Shown in pieces: positions 8,889 through 16,494 of a stretch of 42,006 bases of DNA. The number at the start of each line of letters is the position of its first letter. The stretch's first letter is position 1. The notes beneath the pieces are model-generated. The model was given only the letters and a program-made list of their open reading frames with translations. It was not told where the DNA came from and searched no databases. The DNA lies in the NCBI GenBank assembly GCA_964508295.1, contig CAZDSQ010000005.1, forward strand, positions 1 to 42,006, written 5' to 3'. This stretch comes from SIG578 sp964508295. Lineage in GTDB: Bacteria > Bacillota > Clostridia > Oscillospirales > Ruminococcaceae. Both the position numbers and the translations under genes were made by a program.

Positions 8889-9919
8889 TAGAAATCAGCT
8901 CACTTTCTTTTGATGAGCTTTCGGAAAAGATAGCGCAAATGGGTCTGCCGAAGTTTCGAGCAAAGCAGATCTACGAGTGGCTTCACAAAAAGAATGTTGA
9001 CAGCTTTGATAAAATGACAAACCTTGACAAAGCTCTGCGACAGAAGCTTTCTGAGGAGTTTACAATAGCCGTTCCTGCTATTTCAAGAAAGCTTGTTTCT
9101 AAAATCGACGGAACAGTAAAATACCTCTTTGAGTTCTCGGACGGCGAGTGCGTCGAGAGCGTTGTTATGAAGTATAAGTACGGCAACAGTATCTGCGTTT
9201 CGACACAGGTTGGCTGTGCAATGGGCTGCACCTTCTGCGCCTCGACCAAGGCGGGCAGGGTAAGAAACCTTACCGCAGGCGAAATTTTGGGACAGGTCTA
9301 TCGTGCTCAGACCGATACAGGCGAGAGAATTTCCCACATCGTTCTTATGGGAATAGGCGAGCCGCTTGATAATTTTGACAATGTAATGAAGTTTCTCCAA
9401 ATGGTTTCAAATGAGCAGGGGCTTAATATCGGTCAGCGCAATATTTCGCTCTCAACCTGCGGAATTGTGCCTAAAATTCACGAGCTTGCCGAGCGCAATC
9501 TGCAGATAACTCTGTCCATCTCAATACATTCGCCGACCGACGAGCTGCGCACCTCTATGATGCCTATAAACAAAAAGTATCCCATAAGCGAGCTTATCGA
9601 GGCCTGCCGCAGCTACGTTAAAACAACGGGCCGCAGAATTTCATTTGAATATTCGCTCATTAAAGGCGTAAACGACAGCCCCGAGTGCGCCGAAAAGCTG
9701 TGCGAGCTTCTTCGGGGAATGCTTTGCCACGTAAATTTAATTCCCGTTAATACTATCGAGCAGTCGGATTACCGAAAGAGCGATAAAGAGGCAATAGAGA
9801 AATTTAAAAATATAATTGAAAAGCATAAAATCACGGCAACTGTAAGGAGAAAACTTGGCGCAGATATTAACGCCGCCTGCGGACAACTGCGAAGAGAAAG
9901 TAAACAACTTGACAGATAA
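8885..9919 (+). CDS. rlmN: Dual-specificity RNA methyltransferase RlmN
   Basis: A radical-SAM enzyme that makes m2A2503 in 23S rRNA and m2A37 in some tRNAs. The 344-residue protein has an N-terminal accessory domain with FRAKQIYEWLHKK, the radical-SAM cluster motif C-x3-C-x2-C at about 111, 115 and 118, GEPLDNFDNV, and the C-terminal catalytic cysteine in GADINAACGQLR. Its ATG overlaps the rsmB stop. A promoter follows at once, so this is probably the last gene of the priA-rlmN run. Confidence 0.96.
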   Translation: MIEISSLSFDELSEKIAQMGLPKFRAKQIYEWLHKKNVDSFDKMTNLDKALRQKLSEEFTIAVPAISRKLVSKIDGTVKYLFEFSDGECVESVVMKYKYGNSICVSTQVGCAMGCTFCASTKAGRVRNLTAGEILGQVYRAQTDTGERISHIVLMGIGEPLDNFDNVMKFLQMVSNEQGLNIGQRNISLSTCGIVPKIHELAERNLQITLSISIHSPTDELRTSMMPINKKYPISELIEACRSYVKTTGRRISFEYSLIKGVNDSPECAEKLCELLRGMLCHVNLIPVNTIEQSDYRKSDKEAIEKFKNIIEKHKITATVRRKLGADINAACGQLRRESKQLDR

Positions 9920-9921
9920 TG

Positions 9922-9951
9922 TTGACAAATGGCATATAAAAGTGGTATTAT
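9922..9951 (+). promoter_or_regulatory. Promoter for stp-prkC
   Basis: TTGACA at 9922-9927 and TATTAT at 9946-9951, 18-base spacer, 37 bases before the phosphatase start. Confidence 0.7.
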
Positions 9952-9987
9952 TAAACGGTAAATTGTCGTCGTGAAGGGAGGATCGGT

Positions 9988-10710
9988 ATGAAGGCGTACG
10001 GCTTAACGGATATAGGTAAAGTAAGAGAATCCAATCAAGACTCTTTTGCGGTGTCGGTCGACGGTGCTTTGCCGGTCTGGGCAGTAGTTTGCGACGGTAT
10101 GGGCGGCGCTAACGGCGGGTATTACGCCAGCAGTACTGCGGTAGGAATTTTCTCAAACGGTCTTGATATGAGCTTTGATAATCTGAAGCCTAAGCAGATC
10201 GAGAATGTTCTTGTAGAGGCGGTAAGAGGTGCCAACGAAACAGTCTATAAAACCTCCTGTGAGCAAAGTGATTTGAGCGGAATGGGAACAACGCTTGTTT
10301 CTGCCCTTGTCTTAGGGGATACCGCTTATGTAGTTCACGTCGGTGATAGCAGAGCATATCACATAAACGGAAAGAAGATCACAAGAATTACAACCGACCA
10401 TTCGGTCGTTCAGCAGCTTGTGGATATCGGTCAGATCACAGAAGAGGAAGCAAGAGTTCACCCCGAGAAAAATATGATAACCCGCGCAGTAGGCGTTAAG
10501 GGCGAGGTTGAGCCTGATGTTACATCAGTCAAGCTTGGCAAAAACAGCGCGATTCTGCTTTGTACTGATGGACTAAGCAATTATCTTGATGAAGATGAGA
10601 TGTTTGAAATAGTTGAAAACAATGTGCAGGAGGATGCAGTAGAAATGCTGATTTCCCTTGCACTTCAAAGAGGCGGTTCCGATAATATTACCGCTGTAAT
10701 CATAAAATGA
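9988..10710 (+). CDS. stp: PP2C-type Ser/Thr protein phosphatase (Stp/PrpC)
   Basis: A 240-residue metal-dependent phosphatase that reverses phosphorylation by the adjacent PASTA kinase. Family motifs are present in order: SNQDSF, VVCDGMGGANGG (metal-binding Asp and Gly), GTTLVSALV, VHVGDSRAYHI, TTDHSVVQQLV, HPEKNMITRAVG, LLCTDGLSNYL and GGSDNITAV. A site (GGGAGG) precedes the ATG. The gene lies 28 bases before prkC, the standard kinase-phosphatase pairing in Firmicutes. Confidence 0.96.
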   Translation: MKAYGLTDIGKVRESNQDSFAVSVDGALPVWAVVCDGMGGANGGYYASSTAVGIFSNGLDMSFDNLKPKQIENVLVEAVRGANETVYKTSCEQSDLSGMGTTLVSALVLGDTAYVVHVGDSRAYHINGKKITRITTDHSVVQQLVDIGQITEEEARVHPEKNMITRAVGVKGEVEPDVTSVKLGKNSAILLCTDGLSNYLDEDEMFEIVENNVQEDAVEMLISLALQRGGSDNITAVIIK

Positions 10711-10738
10711 CATACCTTGATTTTAGGAGTGAAAAATT

Positions 10739-12763
10739 ATGAATAAGTACATCGGAGTTAGGCTTGCGGGCCGTTATGAAATTCAGGAGCAGGTTGGTAT
10801 AGGCGGAATGGCCAATGTCTATAAGGCAAAGGACCTTATTGACGATATTACCGTTGCAGTTAAGATCCTCAAGGACGAATATATTCAGAATGAGGAATTT
10901 CTGCGCCGCTTCAGAAATGAGGCAAAGGCAATTGCAGGCCTTTCCCATCCCAATATCGTAAAGGTTTATGACGTTATTTATAACGATGACGTTCCCGCTA
11001 TCGTTATGGAGTATATCGACGGAATTACCCTCAAGGAGTATATCGAGAGAGAGGGCATTTTAAAGTGGAAAGAGGCTCTTCACTATACCGTTCAGGTTTT
11101 AAGAGCTCTCCAGCACGCTCACGATAAAGGAATTGTTCACCGCGATATCAAGCCGCAGAACATTATGCTTCTTATGGACGGAACTATCAAGGTGATGGAT
11201 TTCGGCATTGCCAGATTTGCAAGATTTGAAACCAAGACTATTTCGGGCAAGGTTGTCGGCTCTGTTCACTATATCAGTCCCGAACAGGCTTGCGGTGATG
11301 TTACCGATCAGAAAACCGACATTTATTCTGTAGGCGTTATGCTTTTTGAAATGCTGACAGGCCGCCTTCCCTTTGAGGCGGATGCTGCTGTTTCGGTTGC
11401 TATGATGCAGGTCAGCAAAACTCCTACAAGACCCCGCGAGCTTAACGACACCATTCCCGAGGGACTTGAGGAAATTATCCTTAAAGCGATGCAGAAGGAT
11501 ACCAAGGCTCGTTACCAGAGCGCCGCAGAAATGCTCCGCGATATTGACGAGTTTAAGAAAAATCCCAGCATTCAGTTCTCTTATAAATATTTAAACGATG
11601 ATGAAACACCTACCCGTCACTTCGGTGCAGTAAGTGTTGAAACAGCGGCTAAGAATAAGGAAGCAGACGCTGAAGAAGAGGAGGAGGAAACAAAATCTCC
11701 TATGCTTCCTATTCTCCTTGGCGTTACTGCTACTGTTGTGGTTGCGGTTGTTGTTCTGCTTGCTCTTCTCCTGCCTAAGATCTTCTCAAGCACCCCTGCA
11801 ATGGAAGTTCCTGAGCTTGTTGGAATGAGCATCACAGAGGCGATGGAGAAATATAAAGAGTTTGATTTCTCGGGTCACCAGACTGCTTATAATGACGAGT
11901 ATGAAGAGGGAATAATCTTCAAGCAGGAAATTAAGGCGGGAGAAGAAACCAAGAGCTCAAAGCTTGAGGTTTGGGTAAGCCTTGGAGCTAAAAAGGGAGA
12001 GGTTCCCGATGTTACAGAGTATCAGGTGAGCGCCGCAATCGATGCGCTTAAAAAGGCTGGTTTCAGCAGTTGGACAGAAATTCCTGAAGAAAGCTCAACT
12101 GTTGCTGACGGTCTTGTTGTAAGAACTTTCCCGCAACGCGGCGAAGAGGTTTCCTTGGCCACAACCGTTCAGATATTCTATTCCGTAGAAAAGCTTGAAA
12201 AGGTTCAGGTTCCCAATGTTCTTGATATGAGTGTTGAACAGGCAACCTCTATCCTGCAGGCAAAGGGCCTTGTAGTAGGTGAGCCTGTAGAGGTCGCTTC
12301 GGATAAGGCAAAGGGAATTGTTACCTATCAGGATGTCACCCCTGAAACATGGGTAGACCAAGGAACAACCGTCACCTTGAAGATCAGTTCGGGCGAGGCT
12401 CAGAAAACAAGCTATAAGATGGATATCGTTATTCCCGATTTCATAACAAGTGAAATTGAGATCAAGGCAACCCTTGACGGCGTAACTGTTAAGACTTCAA
12501 ATATCTATGCAAGTGATATTGATAAGTGGAGCATCACTCTTGAGGGTACAGGAACCGGCAAGCTCGTTATCAGAATTGACGAGGCGGTTTACCTTGCATA
12601 TAATGTAAGCTTTGACGAGCAGACAAGTACTTTGCTTCAGGATAATACAGAATCTCTTAAATCAATGTACACTGCGGTATCTTCGCAGGCTCCTTCAAGC
12701 TCGAGTGAGCCAGCAGTAGAATCTGAGATTGCTCAGTCTGAGGAAACAGAAACACAAGAATAA
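10739..12763 (+). CDS. prkC: Ser/Thr protein kinase with PASTA domains (PrkC/PknB)
   Basis: A 674-residue bitopic membrane kinase that senses peptidoglycan or lipid II fragments. The cytoplasmic kinase domain (about 10-270) has glycine loop GIGGMANVY, Lys42, HRD at 134-136 and DFG at 154-156. An acidic juxtamembrane stretch precedes one transmembrane helix at about 322-349. Three PASTA repeats follow, beginning VPELVGM, VPDVTEY and VPNVLDM. After them come about 80 residues of predicted beta-rich sequence and a Ser/Glu-rich tail, which are not part of the common architecture. Sporulating relatives use PrkC in germination and envelope control. Confidence 0.95.
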   Translation: MNKYIGVRLAGRYEIQEQVGIGGMANVYKAKDLIDDITVAVKILKDEYIQNEEFLRRFRNEAKAIAGLSHPNIVKVYDVIYNDDVPAIVMEYIDGITLKEYIEREGILKWKEALHYTVQVLRALQHAHDKGIVHRDIKPQNIMLLMDGTIKVMDFGIARFARFETKTISGKVVGSVHYISPEQACGDVTDQKTDIYSVGVMLFEMLTGRLPFEADAAVSVAMMQVSKTPTRPRELNDTIPEGLEEIILKAMQKDTKARYQSAAEMLRDIDEFKKNPSIQFSYKYLNDDETPTRHFGAVSVETAAKNKEADAEEEEEETKSPMLPILLGVTATVVVAVVVLLALLLPKIFSSTPAMEVPELVGMSITEAMEKYKEFDFSGHQTAYNDEYEEGIIFKQEIKAGEETKSSKLEVWVSLGAKKGEVPDVTEYQVSAAIDALKKAGFSSWTEIPEESSTVADGLVVRTFPQRGEEVSLATTVQIFYSVEKLEKVQVPNVLDMSVEQATSILQAKGLVVGEPVEVASDKAKGIVTYQDVTPETWVDQGTTVTLKISSGEAQKTSYKMDIVIPDFITSEIEIKATLDGVTVKTSNIYASDIDKWSITLEGTGTGKLVIRIDEAVYLAYNVSFDEQTSTLLQDNTESLKSMYTAVSSQAPSSSSEPAVESEIAQSEETETQE

Positions 12764-12772
12764 TTAAAACAT

Positions 12773-12800
12773 AAAGCGGCGGCATAACTACCGCCGCTTT
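12773..12800 (+). other. Strong hairpin without a U-tract
   Basis: AAAGCGGCGG at 12773-12782 pairs perfectly with CCGCCGCTTT at 12791-12800, loop of 8. It is followed by AAAAATC rather than a run of T, so on the + strand it is more likely an RNA-stability or processing hairpin than an intrinsic terminator. Confidence 0.6.
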
Positions 12801-12819
12801 AAAAATCTGAGAGGGAAAT

Positions 12820-13725
12820 ATGAAAACTGCTCAGGGAAGAATTTTGAAAGGCATCGGCGGCTTTTACTATGTAGAAACCGAGGATGGACTTGTTGAGTGT
12901 AGGGCAAGAGGACATTTCCGTAACGACGATATGACTCTTCTTGTTGGAGATGTTGCTGAAATCGAGTATGACAGCGATAAAATGAAGGGCGTAGTAAACG
13001 GTATTTGCGAGAGAAAAAATGCGCTTGTTCGCCCCGCAGTCAGCAATGTTGATAAGCTTTATATCGTCTGCTCGACCGTTTTGCCTCAGCCTAACCTTTT
13101 TAATATTGATAAGCTTATTGCAATTGCGCTGAATAATAATATCGAGCCTGTTCTGGTAATAAGCAAGACTGACCTTGGCGAAGCTGACTCTCTGCGAGAG
13201 ATATACGAAAAGGCAGGTTTTGCCGTTTACGAAACAAACCTTGATAATAAGGCAGGGTCAGAGCAGATAAAAAACAGCCTCAGCGATAAGATAAGCGTTT
13301 TTACGGGTAACTCGGGCGTTGGAAAATCGACCCTTATAAATGCAATGTTTCCCGAGCTTCTGTTAAAGACGGGTGAGGTTTCGCTAAAACTTTCGCGCGG
13401 CAGGCATACAACAAGGCACGTAGAGCTTTTTCCACTTGAAAACGGCGGTTATCTTGCTGATACCCCCGGCTTTTCAAGCATAGATTTTGAGCAAAACCTC
13501 GAAATAGAAAAGGACGAGGTCATTTCCTGCTTTCCCGACTTTGCGCCTTATGTTTCAGATTGCCGCTTTCCCGACTGCTTGCATATAGGCGAGAGGGATT
13601 GCTCGCTTAAAAATGCGGTAGAAAACGGCGAGGTTTCGCCTTCGAGATATGAAAGCTATGTTGCGCTTTGTAAAGAAGCGGATAAAATAAAACCTTGGGA
13701 AAAGCAGGGGAGGAGCAAAAAATGA
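12820..13725 (+). CDS. rsgA: Ribosome small-subunit assembly GTPase RsgA
   Basis: A circularly permuted GTPase that acts late in 30S maturation. The 301-residue protein has an N-terminal OB fold (about 1-70), then G4 (VISKTDLGE) ahead of G1 (GNSGVGKSTLIN) and G3 (DTPGFSS), the permuted order typical of the family, and a C-terminal zinc module with Cys, Cys, His, Cys in DCRFPDCLHIGERDC. It follows prkC as in B. subtilis (cpgA). Its stop overlaps the thiN ATG; rpe, which often lies between, is missing. Confidence 0.95.
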   Translation: MKTAQGRILKGIGGFYYVETEDGLVECRARGHFRNDDMTLLVGDVAEIEYDSDKMKGVVNGICERKNALVRPAVSNVDKLYIVCSTVLPQPNLFNIDKLIAIALNNNIEPVLVISKTDLGEADSLREIYEKAGFAVYETNLDNKAGSEQIKNSLSDKISVFTGNSGVGKSTLINAMFPELLLKTGEVSLKLSRGRHTTRHVELFPLENGGYLADTPGFSSIDFEQNLEIEKDEVISCFPDFAPYVSDCRFPDCLHIGERDCSLKNAVENGEVSPSRYESYVALCKEADKIKPWEKQGRSKK

Positions 13726-14354
13726 AAAAATGTGTGATTTTTGCCGCCGCCCCTATACAAGATCTAAGCTATATAAAGGTAGATAGCGATGCCTTTGTTA
13801 TCTGCGCCGATGCAGGAATAAGGCACGCAAAGGCTCTTAATATTGAGCCTGATCTGGTACTTGGCGATTTTGATTCCTGCGATAAAAGCGAGAGTGACGG
13901 CTATGCAAGGGTAACCTTCCCCAGCCGCAAGGACGACACCGATCTGATGCTTGCCATAAAATACGGCATCGAGTCTGGCTGTGATGACTTTACCATTTAC
14001 GGCGCTCTCGGCGCCCGCCTTGACCACACCTTAGCGTCATTTTCGGCGCTCAGCTATCTCTTAGATAACGGAAAAACTGCTCGTCTTGAGGAGCAAAAAA
14101 CAACCGTCAGTCTTTTGGGTGTCGGCGAGCACCGAATAAAAAATTCGGGTAGATACCTTTCGCTTTTCCCCTTCGGGTGCGACTGCGCCGAGGTTTCCCT
14201 TTTGGGAACAGCCTATGACGGTGATGCTCTTTTAACATCGTCCTTCCCGCTCGGCATAAGCAATGAAATTGCAAAGGACGAAGCGGTCATAACGGTAAAA
14301 CAGTCAGAGAGCGAGAGCCGAGTTTTAGTAATAGAGTCCAAAAAGGACCATTAA
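13722..14354 (+). CDS. thiN: Thiamine pyrophosphokinase
   Basis: Transfers pyrophosphate from ATP to thiamine. The 210-residue protein shows CADAGIRHA, PDLVLGDFDS and SRKDDTDLMLAIKYG, the catalytic aspartate motifs of the N-terminal domain, then GALGARLDHTLA, and a C-terminal thiamine-binding beta domain. ATG 13722 is preceded by GGGGAGGAG and overlaps the rsgA stop; a longer TTG frame from 13695 would lie inside rsgA. In Firmicutes thiN commonly precedes spoVM, as it does here. Confidence 0.93.
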   Translation: MKKCVIFAAAPIQDLSYIKVDSDAFVICADAGIRHAKALNIEPDLVLGDFDSCDKSESDGYARVTFPSRKDDTDLMLAIKYGIESGCDDFTIYGALGARLDHTLASFSALSYLLDNGKTARLEEQKTTVSLLGVGEHRIKNSGRYLSLFPFGCDCAEVSLLGTAYDGDALLTSSFPLGISNEIAKDEAVITVKQSESESRVLVIESKKDH

Positions 14355-14380
14355 CAAAAAAATCCCCCTTTGCGTATAAT
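14351..14380 (+). promoter_or_regulatory. Sigma-A-like promoter for the small-protein/spoVM unit
   Basis: TTAACA at 14351-14356 and perfect TATAAT at 14375-14380, 18-base spacer, at the end of thiN. Confidence 0.6.
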
Positions 14381-14383
14381 AGG

Positions 14384-14403
14384 GTGAACAGTTTTATGTT
14401 CAC
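14384..14403. promoter_or_regulatory. Perfect 7-bp inverted repeat just after the -10 box
   Basis: GTGAACA at 14384-14390 and TGTTCAC at 14397-14403 with a 6-base gap. It covers the expected transcription start, so it may be a repressor operator or a 5' hairpin. Gram-positive LexA sites have GAAC and GTTC four bases apart; here they are eight apart, so LexA is not supported. Confidence 0.55.
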
Positions 14404-14426
14404 TTTTAAATGCGAGGGAGAGTGTT

Positions 14427-14579
14427 ATGGGTAGAAGAAGACACTGCCTTATTGGGCGCACATTACTTTATACAGGTCTTGTGATTTTAATGCTGACCTT
14501 TTGCTCATTTCGCTTTATCTGCACAGTCGCGGCAGTTATTTTTGTAATTCTGGGAATAAGGCTGATTTTGTGTAGATAG
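14427..14579 (+). CDS. 50-residue two-helix membrane protein upstream of spoVM
   Basis: A very short frame with a good site (GAGGGAG) seven bases before the ATG. It encodes an Arg-rich start (MGRRRHCLIGR) followed by hydrophobic segments at about 12-25 and 30-48, broken by an Arg, and four cysteines (7, 26, 32, 49). I do not recognise the family. Position between thiN and spoVM, a shared promoter and coding-like composition favour a real gene. A role at the forespore membrane is inference from its neighbour only. Confidence 0.6.
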   Translation: MGRRRHCLIGRTLLYTGLVILMLTFCSFRFICTVAAVIFVILGIRLILCR

Positions 14580-14616
14580 CCCCCGTTAACTAAAACGGAA
14601 ATGGGGTAAGAGTTTT

Positions 14617-14703
14617 ATGAAAATAGTTGTGGTCAGAAGTCCGAAAATATTAAAGGGACTTTTAAGGCTTATTTTCGGAATAAAAAAAGAGGAAGACGAG
14701 TAA
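14617..14703 (+). CDS. spoVM: Sporulation protein SpoVM
   Basis: A 28-residue amphipathic peptide, MKIVVVRSPKILKGLLRLIF followed by GIKKEEDE. It matches the SpoVM pattern: start MK, a proline near residue 9, an amphipathic helix with Lys/Arg on one face, and Gly then charged residues at the end (B. subtilis SpoVM has 26 residues). SpoVM recognises the convex forespore membrane and recruits SpoIVA for coat assembly. Position after thiN is the conserved Firmicutes location. GGGG before the ATG supplies the site. Its presence implies the organism forms spores or recently did. Confidence 0.88.
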   Translation: MKIVVVRSPKILKGLLRLIFGIKKEEDE

Positions 14704-14721
14704 TACATAAGGGAGTATACT

Positions 14722-15156
14722 ATGCCAAAACAGACTTTAAAGGAAAAGGAAATCTTAAAACGAAAAGAGGAACGCAAGCGCAAGGGGTACAAGGATTTTT
14801 GGTATCTTTTGCTTATAGTGTTTGGCGTATGGATTTTAGAGGCGCCTGCAGTTGTGGGATTGCTTTTAAGTAACAGCCGAGAACATTTTAATTCCTACGG
14901 AATTTTTATGCTTATAGTTTCGGTTGTGGGATTTTCGTTGACTGTCTTGTTGCTCGCTCTTGATAAAAGGCGTGCCAGTATTATAGTAAGCTGCATTTCG
15001 GCGGGTCTTATTCTGCTTTTCTGCGCCCTTGTTTATGCGGGCTACGAAAGCGCAATAAACACCAGTGAAATGAATGTTATGCAGATAATAATTTCTTACG
15101 TTACGCCGCTTGCAGTTCCCATCGCCGATATAATTATGGTAAACAGAAGATTATAA
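14722..15156 (+). CDS. Four-helix membrane protein of unknown function
   Basis: A 144-residue protein with a highly charged N-terminal tail (Lys/Arg/Glu, residues 1-27) and four transmembrane segments at about 28-50, 59-80, 87-108 and 118-138. No recognised family motif. A site (AGGGAG) precedes the ATG, 18 bases after spoVM, so cotranscription with spoVM is possible. A strong terminator follows, marking the end of the unit. Confidence 0.75.
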   Translation: MPKQTLKEKEILKRKEERKRKGYKDFWYLLLIVFGVWILEAPAVVGLLLSNSREHFNSYGIFMLIVSVVGFSLTVLLLALDKRRASIIVSCISAGLILLFCALVYAGYESAINTSEMNVMQIIISYVTPLAVPIADIIMVNRRL

Positions 15157-15185
15157 AAGACCGTGCTTTAACACGGTCTTTTATC
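15155..15185 (+). terminator. Intrinsic terminator
   Basis: AAAAGACCGTG at 15155-15165 pairs with CACGGTCTTTT at 15172-15182, loop of 6, ending in a short T run. Confidence 0.85.
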
Positions 15186-15209
15186 CCCGCTAAAAAGGAG
15201 GAAGTTAAA

Positions 15210-15581
15210 ATGCTTACAATAAGAAAGGCTCCGCCATATATTGCAAAGGTGCTTTGCGAAAATGCGGGACTTGCCTATGACGAAAATAAATTCTACTACG
15301 CCGCGAGAGAAGAATGGGATATCTGCGGCTTTTGTGAGTTTAAAATGCAGGATAAAAATGTTGTAATAACATTTGCCGAGGCCGAGTCACACCAGATTCT
15401 TGACGGAGTTGTCCGCGCATCTATTGCGGGCGGCGAGGATATGGGCGCTGAAACCTATGACTTTGAGGTCAGCGATGAGGTCGCAAAAAAACTGCTGCCT
15501 ATCGGTTTCAGAAAATGTCAGGGGACAAGCCACCACAGTATAAAACAGCTTTTCTCTGTTTGTAAAGGCTGCTCAAAATAA
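15210..15581 (+). CDS. GNAT-fold-like protein
   Basis: A 123-residue protein I cannot assign to a named family. Strand-helix order and the segments ILDGVVRASIAGGEDMGAET and LLPIGFRK resemble the acetyl-CoA-binding helix and the final GF motif of GNAT acetyltransferases, but the usual Q/RxxGxG/A loop is replaced by AESHQILDG. The C-terminus is cysteine-rich (CKGCSK). AAGGAGG precedes the ATG. It is 11 bases ahead of the TSCPD gene, so they are cotranscribed. GNAT assignment is inference. Confidence 0.65.
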   Translation: MLTIRKAPPYIAKVLCENAGLAYDENKFYYAAREEWDICGFCEFKMQDKNVVITFAEAESHQILDGVVRASIAGGEDMGAETYDFEVSDEVAKKLLPIGFRKCQGTSHHSIKQLFSVCKGCSK

Positions 15582-15592
15582 GGAGAAATAAA

Positions 15593-15850
15593 ATGGATAA
15601 GATTACATACACACCCCGCGGAGTCTGCTCAAGACAAATTGAGGTCACCGTTGACGGAGATGTTATAAAAAGAGTCGAGTTTTTAGGCGGCTGTATGGGT
15701 AACACTCAGGGCGTTGCCCGTCTTGTTGAGGGAATGACCGTAGAAGAAGCCGTAACAAGACTTGAAGGAATAGAGTGCGGTAGAAAGGGAACCTCCTGCC
15801 CCGACCAGCTTGCAAAGGCAATAATCGAGCTTATTAAGAAAAGAAAATAA
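15593..15850 (+). CDS. TSCPD-domain protein (TIGR03905 type)
   Basis: An 85-residue protein ending in the diagnostic CGRKGTSCPDQLAKAI, with an N-terminal TPRGVCSRQIEV and a central GGCMGNTQG. The TSCPD domain also occurs at the C-terminus of B12-dependent ribonucleotide reductases, where cysteines are functionally important. The stand-alone form is a widespread small protein in anaerobes whose role is unknown; its five conserved cysteines suggest metal or redox chemistry. Confidence 0.88.
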   Translation: MDKITYTPRGVCSRQIEVTVDGDVIKRVEFLGGCMGNTQGVARLVEGMTVEEAVTRLEGIECGRKGTSCPDQLAKAIIELIKKRK

Positions 15851-15872
15851 ATTGTTTTAAAGAGGCACTATT

Positions 15873-16406
15873 ATGTTTAAAACAAAAATTATGGACGCTG
15901 ATGCCGTCAGCCGCGCGCTCAAAAGAATTTCTCACGAGATTGTGGAGAGAAACCCTGATTTTGAAAATCTTTGTATTATAGGTATACGCCGTCGAGGAGT
16001 TCCGTTAGCCGAGAGAATTTGCGATAATATCTGTAGTATCGAGGGTGCAAAGCTTCCGATGGGCGTTCTAGACATAACCCTTTACAGAGATGACCTTTCG
16101 CAGATTTCGGTTGACCCTGTTCTTAACGAAACCGCTCTGCCTTTTTCGGTGGAGGGCAAAAAGGTCGTTCTTGTTGACGACGTGCTTTATACAGGAAGAA
16201 CTGTAAGAGCCGCAATTGATGCGCTCTTTTCGCTTGGCAGACCCTCGTCTATCCAGCTTGCAATTCTTGTCGATAGGGGACACCGCGAGCTTCCCGTCCG
16301 CGGTGATTACGTCGGCAAAAACATTCCGACCTCGCGCGAGGAGCGGGTTTCTGTAAAGCTTGAGGAAATTGACGGTGAGAGCGGAGTTTATATTTCAAAA
16401 CAGTAA
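15873..16406 (+). CDS. pyrR: PyrR bifunctional regulator / uracil phosphoribosyltransferase
   Basis: A 177-residue PyrR. The PRPP-binding motif VVLVDDVLYTGRTVRAAIDA spans about 97-116, and IGIRRRGVPLAERI and DRGHRELPVRGDYVGK are family signatures. PyrR converts uracil and PRPP to UMP and, when bound to uridine nucleotides, attenuates pyr transcripts. No pyr biosynthetic gene or PyrR-binding leader is adjacent, so it acts on loci elsewhere or mainly as a salvage enzyme. Confidence 0.95.
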   Translation: MFKTKIMDADAVSRALKRISHEIVERNPDFENLCIIGIRRRGVPLAERICDNICSIEGAKLPMGVLDITLYRDDLSQISVDPVLNETALPFSVEGKKVVLVDDVLYTGRTVRAAIDALFSLGRPSSIQLAILVDRGHRELPVRGDYVGKNIPTSREERVSVKLEEIDGESGVYISKQ

Positions 16407-16426
16407 AATAAAGCTGTGCATTTCTA

Positions 16427-16455
16427 TTGAAATTTGTAAAAAAATAGTTTATAAT
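16427..16455 (+). promoter_or_regulatory. Sigma-A promoter for guaA
   Basis: TTGAAA at 16427-16432 and perfect TATAAT at 16450-16455, 17-base spacer. Confidence 0.8.
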
Positions 16456-16494
16456 ACGGTATTATAATTTGAGTTACAAAACGGAGGAGTATCT

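Noticed and set aside
14384..14403. LexA (SOS) box
   Set aside because: GAAC and GTTC are eight bases apart; Gram-positive LexA sites have four.
16380..16494. PyrR-dependent attenuator between pyrR and guaA
   Set aside because: The gap holds a plain sigma-A promoter and no terminator/antiterminator pair or PyrR-binding loop.
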